Below are positions 55,402-64,000 of a stretch of DNA of 64,000 nt, one piece after another. Both the position numbers and the translations under genes were made by a program. The stretch comes from Ophiura sarsii (taxonomy: Eukaryota > Echinodermata > Ophiuroidea > Amphilepidida > Ophiuridae), in the NCBI GenBank assembly GCA_035610835.1, contig CM069446.1:48275625-48339624 (forward strand), given 5' to 3'. Numbering within the stretch: position 1 is the first letter of the stretch; each line of letters begins with the position of its first letter. The notes beneath the pieces were generated by a model, which saw nothing but the letters and a program-made list of their open reading frames with translations, ran no database searches and was not told the DNA's origin.

Positions 55402-55680
55402 TTAATAGGTTTTACGTTTACCTTGATTGTCGATTTCGTTGTCACTCGAAATGTGTTGCTGTTGCTCTAGTTCCTGAAGAATTTCAAGAGTTGAATCGGT
55501 GTTTGTGGTGGACGCCGTCGAGGTCAAGTTGAAGATTTCAGCGGTACGGCTCCCGGTACTAGGATCCACTTCAACGAGGTCACCTGCTGCTGCATCACCT
55601 GCTGCTTGTGTTGGCGGTTGACTGCTGATGGGCTGACTGCTTTCTCCAAAATTTCGCACGGTCACAAAATTTCGCAGTAC
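55402..55680 (-). CDS. Possible 3' coding end, function unknown
   Basis: The minus-strand frame ends with Gln/Ser/Thr/Asp/Glu-rich residues (GDLVEVDPSTGSRTAEIF, STLEILQELEQQQHISSDNE, IDNQGKRKTY) and a stop. Composition is coding-like. The upstream part of the same frame is only a translated pyrimidine-rich tract and is not believed. It could be a terminal exon or a relic. Confidence 0.3.
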   Translation of the reverse strand, partial: VLRNFVTVRNFGESSQPISSQPPTQAAGDAAAGDLVEVDPSTGSRTAEIFNLTSTASTTNTDSTLEILQELEQQQHISSDNEIDNQGKRKTY

Positions 55681-55689
55681 AAAAAACAC

Positions 55690-55840
55690 AACAACATTTT
55701 CTTTCTTTCTTTCTTTCCCTTTCTTCTTTTCTTTCTTTCCCCTTTTTTCTCCTTTTCCTTTTTCTTTTTCCTCCCTTTTCCTTTCTCTCTCTCTTTTCTT
55801 TCCCTTTCCCCCTTCTTTTCCTCTTTTTCCTTCCCCCCAT
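55690..55840. repeat. Pyrimidine-rich tract (CTTT/CCCTTT)
   Basis: Almost pure C/T on the plus strand for about 150 bases. Similar tracts at 29226-29400 (pyrimidine) and 1985-2160 (purine). Confidence 0.9.
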
Positions 55841-56084
55841 TTTTCCTGGTGGGTAGGATTGAATTTCCTGCTGAGCACCTTCAGGGGAAGGAAACGACAG
55901 GCTGCCTACATGTATATTCTTAGATCAGGGGGCTAGCGCTTAATTGGTGGAAATAGTGATAAAATGATACCATTCAAGAAAAAGCTAGAGATGGTGGGCC
56001 TAATGTGTAGGAAATAACCTACAAATGCCAAATTATGAAATGATTTTGGTACATTTACAGCACTTAATTTGGTGAATTGCCATT

Positions 56085-57290
56085 AGGTCTAAAACCATTT
56101 GGTCTAATACCCATGTTGTCTAATACCAATTGGTCTAATACCAGTTGGGCTAAATGTCAGTTGGTCTAACATCCAATTGGTCTAATAACCATTTAGTCTA
56201 ATAACCATTTTGTCTAAAACCCAGTTGGTCTAATGCCAATTGGTCTAATTTGGTATAATTTCCACTTGGTCTAATATCCATTTGGTCTAATACCCATTTG
56301 GTCTAATATCCATATTGTCTTATAACCATTTCGTCTAAAACCCATTTAGTCTAATACCAATTGGTCTAAACCCCTTTCCAATGCCAGTGCCCTGTATAAA
56401 CCTGATGATTTACTTCCTAAGATCAATATTACTTATCTTTACAATTTATACATTTATTCGTGATAAACCAGTGTAATCTATGTAATACTTTAGCAACAAA
56501 AATAGCCTGGGTATATTAAATCTAGTAAAACAATGTGTCCAATCTAATAACCATTTAGTCTAATAACCATTTTGTCTAAAACCCAGTTGGTCTAATGCCA
56601 ATTGGTCTAATTTGGTATAATTTCCACTTGGTCTAATATCCATTTGGTCTAATATCCATTTGGTCTAATACCCATTTGGTCTAATATCCATATTGTCTTA
56701 TAACCATTTCGTCTAAAACCCATTTAGTCTAATACCAATTGGTCTAAACCCCTTTCCAATGCCAGTGCCCTGTATAAACCTGATGATTTACTTCCTAAGA
56801 TCAATATTACTTATCTTTACAATTTATACATTTTTTCGTGATAAACCAGTGTAATCTATGTAATACTTTAGCAAAAAAAATAGCCTGGGTATATTAAATC
56901 TAGTAAAACAATGTGTCCAATTGGTCTAATAACCATTTAGTCTAATAACCATTTTGTCTAAAACCCAGTTGGTCTAATGCCAATTGGTCTAATTTGGTAT
57001 AATATCCACTTGGTCTCATATCCATTTGGTCTAATATCATTTGGTCTAATATGCATATTGTCTTATAACCATTTCGTCTAAAACCCATTTAGTCTAATAC
57101 CAATTGGTCTAAACCCCTTTCCAATGCCAGTGCCCTGTATAAACCTGATGATTTACTTCCTAAGATCAAAACATATTACTTATCTTTACAATTTATACAT
57201 TTATTCGTGATAAACCAGTGTAATCTATGTAATACTTTAGCAACAAAAATAGCCTGGGTATATTAAATCTAGTAAAACAATGTGTTTTTT
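56085..57290. repeat. Higher-order array: GGTCTAAT minisatellite within about 370-bp units
   Basis: Basic 16-18-bp unit of the form TTGGTCTAATACCCAT. From about 56180 a longer unit of roughly 370 bp recurs three times: several GGTCTAAT units, then a constant block (CCTTTCCAATGCCAGTGCCC, GATTTACTTCCTAAGATCAA, GTGATAAACCAGTGTAATCT, ATTAAATCTAGTAAAACAAT). The constant blocks begin near 56371, 56751 and 57115. Confidence 0.95.
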
Positions 57291-57640
57291 CTCATGTTAC
57301 ACCCTGTATAATTAATGCACACCCTTTATAATATCACTTGGTAATTACATATCTGGTATCCGTGTAGTAATAGGTTTCCAAATCAAAATTGGTTAATTTC
57401 CTCACAATTTACAGAGTGTAACTTTTTTTACACCAACTTTTGACATATGACCACTTATAAGCTTTTATCGAAACCTCTTTTTAAAAACGCGCTCTAGTAA
57501 AGTGTAAAGCTAGTTTTAGGCCTCTGGTAAGTTTTGTTCTGGAGCACTGTATAAACTAAACTATTCACAAAACCATATAGTAGTGAACGGTAAATCATGA
57601 AAATGCTCGCAGTGAACCGTGTAACATGATAACGATTCGC
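57291..57640. other. Gene-free stretch
   Basis: No gene. TTACACCCTGTATAATTAAT at 57296 and AAAAACGCGCTCTAGTAAA at 57483 have loose counterparts elsewhere (for example AAAAACGCCCTCTATGAAAA at 60260). Confidence 0.4.
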
Positions 57641-57905
57641 TAATATTGGCCCGGGTGTCTGAGGCCGGGTGTAGCAGGGGCGTACCCGGAGCGTACACTA
57701 TGTCCCGGCTATGGGGGCCGGGACCGTACGCCGTCGTACACTTTGTCCCGGCTATAGGGTGGCCGGGACTGTAGCGGGGGCGTACAAAAAGTGGTGCCCC
57801 GCCCTGCGGGGACCGTACACGACTGTAGCCGGGACGTCACATCGGCAATTTGTACGTCCCGGCCCTAATCCCCGCTATCCCCGGGTCCCGGGGCCGGGGC
57901 TGCAA
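57640..57905. repeat. GC-rich imperfect repeat (GTCCCGGC / GCCGGGAC)
   Basis: GTACACTATGTCCCGGCTAT and GTACACTTTGTCCCGGCTAT, with GGCCGGGACCGTAC and GGCCGGGACTGTAG, form at least two imperfect units, then decay. It stands out sharply in an AT-rich region. The plus frame at 57711-57920 is a translation of the repeat. Confidence 0.7.
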
Positions 57906-58029
57906 TTGATAAGTGCATAATATCGTATGTAATTTGAATTTAATTTTGAATAGCGTAACACTGTTTACCATAAAATGCGGTCCGAGCCGGGGATGGAATA
58001 TTTCAAACGACGTTTATTGCACAAGAAGT

Positions 58030-58115
58030 TTGTGTATGTAATACAATTGCAAAAATGTAGAAATCCCGGTTTTTATCCTAATTGAGGGCGCAGCCTACTT
58101 CCCTTAGAAATTTGA
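58030..58115. repeat. Dispersed repeat fragment shared with 60425-60500
   Basis: TGTAATACAATTGCAAAAAT, CCCGGTTTTTATCCTAATTG and AGGGCGCAGCCT match TGTAATACAATTGTAAAAAT, CCCAGTTTTTATCATAATTG and AGGGCGCAGCCT at 60428-60490. Confidence 0.75.
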
Positions 58116-58735
58116 AATGTGGGACATAATAGCAACCGCCCTCTGTTGATTTTTTGTCGCAAAAAAGTTTAGCTGTGTTAAGCCTGGTGGCGTTATTCAT
58201 GGATGACAATATATACGACTACAGGCTAGGGGGCTGGGGTACCGCGCCATTTTGCAATATTTTGCGAAATCGATCGTGGTTATCACGTGATACGTATCGT
58301 GGAAAAATAATGTACACTGTTTTAACGAAATGCACTGTGGGATTGTGTTACCAGCCTAAAATTATAGAGGTCGCAAACCCGGTCGCAAACTTGCTTATAT
58401 TGAGCCTAGCTATAACAAGCTAAAAGTGACATCTCTGAATGTATTACCAAAGTGTGAAATTGTTGGACACACTGGTAAAATGGTTTTACAACAAGTTTTG
58501 CTATCATATTATCAAACTGAACTCAAGTTAAATCACTCTATATCGAGCAATAATATAATTGTTTACGCATTTTAATTGTTTAGACAAAGTTAAATAAATC
58601 AAGGATACATTTATGATAGATAAATAAATAAAAAGAAAACTATAAACGCATGGGCGGCATTTATAATTGATAAAAATTGACATAACAATGATGTTACATT
58701 AATATACCATCAAGTTTAAAAAATAGAAAAATAAT

Positions 58736-58805
58736 GGGAATATTCGAACCCGTGATTTCCGATTGCCAACGACATGGCCAACCTACGCACGCCACAGAGA
58801 TTTAC
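58736..58805 (-). repeat. tRNA-like sequence (minus strand)
   Basis: The minus strand reads GGCGTGCGTAGGTTGGCCAT and later CACGGGTTCGAATATTCCC, which contains a B-box-like GGTTCGAAT. Acceptor and D-arm pairing are not convincing, so it is a tRNA-derived relic or SINE head, not a functional tRNA. Confidence 0.45.
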
Positions 58806-59073
58806 GACTGTAACTGTGATAGTTTTATTATTTAACCATGTCCATTTATTCATAACGAACGGATTTTTATTGTGCCATTTTAACCAAATGTGTGTGTTGC
58901 TCTCGCACAAAATGTGTTTGTAATTTGATTATAATTCTTATTTTTAAAAGAACGGTAATTTTTTTTGACATTTTCGAGAAAAAAAATGGCGTAACCCTGC
59001 TCCGGTAAACGCCAGCAGTGTGGTGTCCACGTGGGCAAGATGATGCTAAGCAAATCCAGCATATAAAACAAAA

Positions 59074-59150
59074 AGTGCTCCTAATGGGACTCGAACCCAC
59101 AACCTCTCGCTCCTCAAGCGACTTTCTTTCCACTACACTAACCGTGCTAA
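59074..59150 (-). repeat. tRNA-like sequence (minus strand), probable pseudogene
   Basis: The minus strand reads GCACGGTTAGTGTAGTGGAA (A-box-like), an anticodon-arm-like TCGCTTGAGGAGCGA, and TTGTGGGTTCGAGTCCCA (good B box and T arm), ending AGGAGCAC. The 5' and 3' acceptor strands do not pair and the long variable arm expected for a GAG-anticodon tRNA-Leu is absent. A SINE or tRNA pseudogene is most likely. Confidence 0.55.
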
Positions 59151-59489
59151 TTGAAAAAATTGAACGCAAATAATTTATTTATATCATGGGTCATGGGTTA
59201 ATGCACTGTGTTAAATTCTACAATCCCGGCCGCCACTCTGTTCAAAGGCACAAAAAAGTTGACTTGTTTTATGGTTTTTTTGCAATTCTGAGGTGTGCAG
59301 TTCGATTTTCTTTCTCGAATTGTTTAGAAAACCATCCATTTTAGAACATCTGAAATTTAAAATGAACTGCACACCTAGGAAAGTATGATGCCAAGGGCAT
59401 ATTTTTTGCACGTAAATCCAATACAAGAGTTCTGAAAATCGACAAAAATATGACGTCATAACCATTGCTTCGGGACAAAATGGCGCGGT

Positions 59490-59535
59490 ACCCCCCCCCC
59501 CCCCCCTCTTCCCCCCCCCCCCCCCCCCCCCCCCC
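59490..59535. repeat. Poly(C) tracts
   Basis: C runs of about 17 and 25, separated by TCTT. Confidence 0.95.
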
Positions 59536-59927
59536 TAACCACAGGCCTACATGTTATAAACATAGGTCGCTACAGGTGTTGAAACAATGAAAGGTGACAT
59601 TAAATTAGAGAATTCACCAATGATAGATCTTAGATCATTGACGCATTGGATGAAGAAAATACTGAACTTCAACGCTAAACATTTTCGTGGAGAATTTCTC
59701 ATCAGAAGAAATACAGCAGCTGCTTAAACTTTCCTAATTTGTCTTCATCAGATTTAATTTTCATGTATTACCATGCGTTGAGCTTCGTCGATTTCTCATC
59801 AATTTTGTGTATAGATCGTTAAAATCGGCTAACTAAATCGTCTATTATAGTGACACCAGTAATCGATTTTGAGAATGTAATACCTAGATTATAATCTTGC
59901 GCTCCTCTGGCAGTTCCCTCCGTAGCT

Positions 59928-60016
59928 CAATCGATAAGAGCGCTGTCTATGAATGCAAAGATTGCTGTGCTGCTGTGCTGCTGCTGGTTCGAATCCGCTT
60001 AGAATCACTTCTTTTT
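59928..60016 (+). repeat. tRNA-like sequence with CTG-type expansion
   Basis: TCCGTAGCTCAATCGATAAG followed by AGCGCTGTCT is a good tRNA 5' half with A box, and GCTGGTTCGAATCCG is a good B box. Between them a (TGCTG)-like repeat enlarges the anticodon/variable region beyond normal tRNA size. A TTTTTTTTT run at 60010 could act as an RNA polymerase III terminator. Acceptor pairing is poor. Best read as a tRNA-derived relic or SINE head. Confidence 0.55.
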
Positions 60017-61065
60017 TTTTAAAGTAAAGCAACACGCAAGTCAAACGAGGGCGTCTTGAAAATAATTCCTCTCTAAGGGATGTGAGCCTTCAACACATCT
60101 CCTAAAGGGACACAAAGTAGGGTTGATTTATTTTTTTTAATTGATTTACTTCAGAATTCAAGATGAACATTAAAAATTACCATTAGTGTTGTTTTTACTC
60201 ACAAAAACACAGCAAAACTTGATTAAAACAATACCGTCGCTATTTATTGAACCTTTTCTTAAAAACGCCCTCTATGAAAATATGGTTCGTGTTATGTATT
60301 ACGCGTGCTGCAGTGGGATACTGTCTGACGTAAAATGTTGATCGCGGATCGATCAGCATTTTTGAATCGACGTTTTGTTGTACAAAGAGGGCTGATTTTT
60401 CTTAATCCTTATAGGTGTAAGTTCATACATGTAATACAATTGTAAAAATATACTAATCCCAGTTTTTATCATAATTGAGGGCGCAGCCTCCAACACATCT
60501 CTTAGTGTCCATTTAATACCCCTTTAATCCGGCGTTGTAACCTCTTAATTGTCCCATTCGCCTGATCACGCCTAACCTCGTACGCATAATTTAACCTTGG
60601 ATATTCGTGAACTAGTCTATGTCCGGCATCGTCTGGTCTGGCATCGTCTGGTGTGACTGCGAATTGGCACATAATAGCACTAACTCGTGTTCAGTGTCGT
60701 CTGCTGCTTAGGTATAATAGACTTTAAAAATAAAGTTTACCGTACGGGATATGTTGGACAAAATCCTGAAAATTGTGCAGTTACGATAACTATCATAACA
60801 AGATTTTTATTTTTAAATGGTCAAAGTGGGAGACACAGGTAAATAAGAATCAGGCCATATTTAGACAGTGTATGATGTACATGTATTTCAAAATTTATTT
60901 GGCAGCATGTTTCTTTCAGACCTAAGTTAAACGTTAAACATGATTTGTATATTACAATAAATAGAACTTTGAAATGATTTGTACATGTGGCTTATAGTAC
61001 TGGTGATCGAAAGTAATCTTGTGCAGGTCTTTCATGGAATCCACTCCTTTGCTTTCTTGTTGCAT
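60017..61065. other. Gene-free stretch
   Basis: No gene recognised. It contains the repeat fragment at 60425-60500 shared with 58030-58115 and a short duplication GGCATCGTCTGGTSTG near 60627-60655. Confidence 0.4.
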
Positions 61066-61069
61066 GTTG

Positions 61070-61557
61070 TATCCTATGCTGGTTCCCTGCATCAATGGGC
61101 TCCACACAACTTATCCATAGATGCAGGTACGCGCCAATTTCCACTCAAATCTGATTTGCTGGCATAAAAGTCATGCATATTCATGATTGACAAAAAAATA
61201 GATCCACAAATAAATTCGATCAAGCCAGCGTCACGCTTAGAATGATAACAAATTTGCTGATTGGCACAAACTATACACGTGTATCTGCGCTAACCACAGC
61301 GCCGGACTTCACACGCACATGCACGCGTGTCATATTCGCGTTCCCCATCGCGCCGTAGCTATGGCAGCGCGACAATGCATTCAGCGTTCGATGCGGTATC
61401 TCAGCTACAGTGTGTTGATCGTTATTTACCTTATGCCATAACAGAGCGACAATGCAATGTGTTGAGTTTACGGTTACGGACGGCAATTGATTTGCCCGTA
61501 CCTGCACCTATGGATAAGTTGGGCCGGGGATCCAGGGTGCAGGGAACCAGCACAGTT
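61070..61557. mobile_element. Inverted-repeat element with arms of about 60-70 bp
   Basis: GCTGGTTCCCTGCATCAATG...ACAACTTATCCATAGATGCA in the left arm (61078-61130) is inverted at 61499-61553 (TGCACCTATGGATAAGTTGG...GCAGGGAACCAGC). No target duplication was identified and no transposase is present. Confidence 0.8.
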
Positions 61558-61944
61558 GTATCCTCTGTATATAAACACAAGCTTGGCCTAGTTATTTGTT
61601 GGAGGACCATAATGCATTTGTTAATAGTTGTGTGGTAACCTGTCTATAAGCTAGGAATAGTTTCATGCTACCAAGCTGGGTGACTGTAGAATTGGCCAAA
61701 GCTTTGACATTTCGTAGTTACAATGACAATGTTTTAATATTGTTTTAGTTATTTCTCCATAATAACAACAAGATATTATAATATGTTCATGTTTTCGAAT
61801 CAAGATTTCATATACATTTAAAGACACATGGGTAAAAATACCGATTTAAAATACATTAAATAAATTCACAGACTACACCAAAAAACCTGAATCCTAATTC
61901 AAATGTCGAAGTCGTCACCGAATTTGACAAAAAACCTTATGTGC

Positions 61945-62060
61945 TGCGTGGATCATATTCAAAGGACATTAGGATTAGTTGAAAAATAAGACCTTGGTAA
62001 ACATTTTAGGCGATACATGTTTTTTCAGAGTTTAGCAAAAAAATATTACATCTACAATTG
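61945..62060. repeat. Diverged relative of the 609-bp repeat
   Basis: ATATTCAAAGGACATTAGGA, AAACATTTTAGGC and TCAGAGTTTAGCAAAAAA align in order with the internal block of the 12.2-13.4 kb duplication (TATATCCAAAGGACACGGAC, AAACATTTTTTTAAA, TCAAAGTTTAGCAAAAAA). Confidence 0.55.
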
Positions 62061-62375
62061 TTTTAACTTCTGCTAACTAAATCTCATTGTATTTGCCGTA
62101 CATTCTACATTCAAAATCTCACTAAATCTCACTGACCTTGTCCTGAGAAGCATGCATAAAATGAGACTTGTTTTAGGGTTATTAATTATTCTATGTTTTA
62201 GTACATGTACAAATACTTGTACTATTTTATATTATTGTGTAATATAATTATGTTGAAGGACGCATAATGTGTTTGTCCAAATATATAAATAAATATACAT
62301 AAATACATTTGAAATAAAACAAGAATGTATGAAATTAGCTGCTTGATAATGTGGCGACCGCAATCAATGAATATA

Positions 62376-63998
62376 CACTACCGCCCAGAAGTGATGGCGC
62401 ACACCATCGGGAGAACTTATTCTCCAAACAGTCTTGTAAATTTACCCATATCAAGGTCAAATCCTATTTATATAGGTGCCTGGATATCTTCTCATTCATA
62501 AATTCATCTTTCCTTGACCTTGTAGCCTACACATTTTTCAAAATAAATATCTTTCCGAGGTCGCTATTTTCTCTATGGGGAAATCCCATGCAATTCTCGC
62601 CTCATTAATATTCATGAGCTCATTATCACTGTAATAGTGCTATGGGATATCCTTGCATGCGAAAATCATCTCTGAGAAATCATTATTTTTACATTATTTT
62701 ACAAAATGCAACCACGTAATATTATTATGACAGGGATCTGTAATGCTCATTAATACCTAAAACATGGTTCGTGTTTTGACAAGGTTACTGGAATTTCCGA
62801 AAAAAACTGATATTTTGAGACAAAACTTTATTAAAGTTTTGGTTGTAGAATGATACCTGTGGCGTACTGGGAACCAGCAAATTGCTCGGACTAAAACTGG
62901 CAGCAGCAATTACAATTTTGCATACAGGGGTATTCTGTCATATTGCAATGTGTGCATAGAACATGGGTTATAAAACACATTAAACTGGTGAACATGAAGT
63001 GAACACAAAGCACACCATACATTTTGTATACACAATTGAGCTCATCTTGGTGAAATGGCTGGTTAAATTGTAATCTTCCCATTTTTGAGTTAGAAAATGC
63101 TCGAAGTTGTGACACCCCCTAGCGAGACGGCTTGTCAGGTCCAACATACATTATTTTGAATGGACTTGTTCGAATCCTTTGTTAGACTAGAATCGATCAC
63201 CCTTTTAGCGCATTCTTTTATGAATGGGAGTTGACCATTTACAATCATGTAAAAGATAGAGATATCGCCCAATTAAAACACATCTGGCAGTAAGCTCGGT
63301 TGCATAGTATGGTGGTATAGGCTGTTGGGCTATGTTGCTCCAATAACAGGAGCGCAACTAATGGCAAAGATATCGACTGACCTTCGCAAAATTGTACATT
63401 ACATATTCATTGTATTATGGAATGCAAATCATTGTCGCGGTAATTTTAAAACCTGCCATGGGTACTGTGCTGCCTCGTGCGAAATCAGACAAACTGCGAG
63501 GTTCTCTGTCGTGTATTGGATCACTGATTTGTAAACCAAAATATAGAAATTGTCTTTTAAATGTCAGGTTTTTCTTGACAATTCAAATTACCTTCTCAGA
63601 AAATTACCATGTTTTAGGCATATTTAAGGACTGCGCATCCTTATATAGGATATTGCATTTGTGAATATAACAATTAATTATTAAAAATCTCAATTTTTCA
63701 GAGAAGGTGTAAATGAGAGAGAATGTTCCCATAGCGCAATACTAGTGGTAATGAGCTCATGAATATTAATGAGGCAAATGTCTATGGGATTTTACTGTGT
63801 AGATGTTGACTTGTCTCGATTTATTGAGTTTTGCATGAAATGTGGTGATCGTAACATCCAACAAACATGAATTTATGAAGAAGAACTATATAATGAACAC
63901 ATACAACATCGTTACTTGTGAAATTATTCAATAATATGTTCATAGAAGATGGATTTTCTAGGATATAATCACTGCGCCATCACTTCTGGGCGGGAGTG
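62376..63998. mobile_element. 1.6-kb inverted-repeat element with long arms, TA-flanked
   Basis: The left end CACTACCGCCCAGAAGTGAT and the right end ATCACTTCTGGGCGGGAGTG are inverted with one mismatch over 26 bases, each bordered by TA (62374-62375, 63999-64000). Inverted similarity persists far inward: CCTCATTAATATTCATGAGC at 62601 against GCTCATGAATATTAATGAGG at 63753, with flanking GTGCTATGGGA/TCCCATAGCGC. Arms are about 330 bp and the unrelated centre is about 1 kb. No transposase frame. The right end is the last base of the window, so the duplication on that side is only just visible. Confidence 0.85.
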
Positions 63999-64000
63999 TA

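Noticed and set aside
55990..57290. CRISPR-like array of GGTCTAAT repeats
   Set aside because: Units are contiguous minisatellite repeats without unique spacers, in an animal genome.
59074..59150. Functional tRNA gene on the minus strand
   Set aside because: The acceptor strands do not pair and the variable arm does not fit the apparent anticodon.

Overview
This window looks like non-coding, repeat-saturated DNA of an invertebrate animal, probably a marine deuterostome such as an echinoderm or hemichordate. The evidence is indirect: AT-rich unique DNA with no bacterial-style gene packing, LINE, LTR, mariner-, hAT- and TTAA-type elements nested in one another, many poly(C)/poly(G) runs, minisatellites, and tandem C2H2 zinc-finger exons on the minus strand. 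The species call is inference; the animal nature is well supported. There are no bacterial-style operons, rRNA genes or CRISPR arrays.

The centrepiece is a nearly complete Ty3/gypsy-superfamily retrotransposon at 14186-25037. It has two 388-bp LTRs (7 differences counted by eye), a 5-bp target duplication (GTTGT), a primer-binding site matching the 3' end of tRNA-Leu, and a polypurine tract. Its gag carries a SCAN-like region. Its pol order is protease, integrase, reverse transcriptase, RNase H, so integrase precedes RT as in the Gmr1-like group and unlike ordinary Ty3/gypsy elements. Three later insertions interrupt it: an undefined block of about 2.3 kb (about 16.3-18.64 kb) that contains a tRNA-like sequence, a 1108-bp TA-flanked element (18716-19823), and a 708-bp palindromic TTAA-flanked element (22933-23640). 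The retrotransposon itself sits next to or in a broken LINE whose RT and C-terminal pieces follow at 25.04-26.6 kb.

Layout. 0-9.7 kb: no convincing gene, several non-autonomous inverted-repeat elements. 9.77-13.8 kb: a 19-bp minisatellite, an 80-95-bp minisatellite, a 609-bp tandem duplication and LINE pieces in opposite orientations. 14.2-26.6 kb: the retrotransposon and LINE. 27.15-29.82 kb: a mariner-type transposon with a decayed transposase, hosting further nested elements. 30.18-33.35 kb: two C2H2 zinc-finger coding blocks on the minus strand, the only likely host protein-coding sequence of substance. 35.0-35.65 kb: a gag-like reading frame with a plausible splice acceptor. 35.65-40.8 kb: AT-rich DNA with nothing recognised. 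40.8-42.9 kb: possible small exons, one tandemly duplicated. 43-47.3 kb: a dense nest of non-autonomous elements of TTAA, hAT and other types. 48.9-54 kb: hairpins, a 5'-truncated LINE with target duplication, tandem repeats and poly(C) tracts. 55.4-57.3 kb: a possible minus-strand 3' coding end and a higher-order GGTCTAAT repeat array. 58.7-60 kb: three tRNA-like sequences. 61-64 kb: two more inverted-repeat elements, the last ending exactly at the window edge.

The most notable system is the SCAN-gag, integrase-first retrotransposon and the insertion stratigraphy around it. Most other structure reflects successive waves of small DNA transposons.
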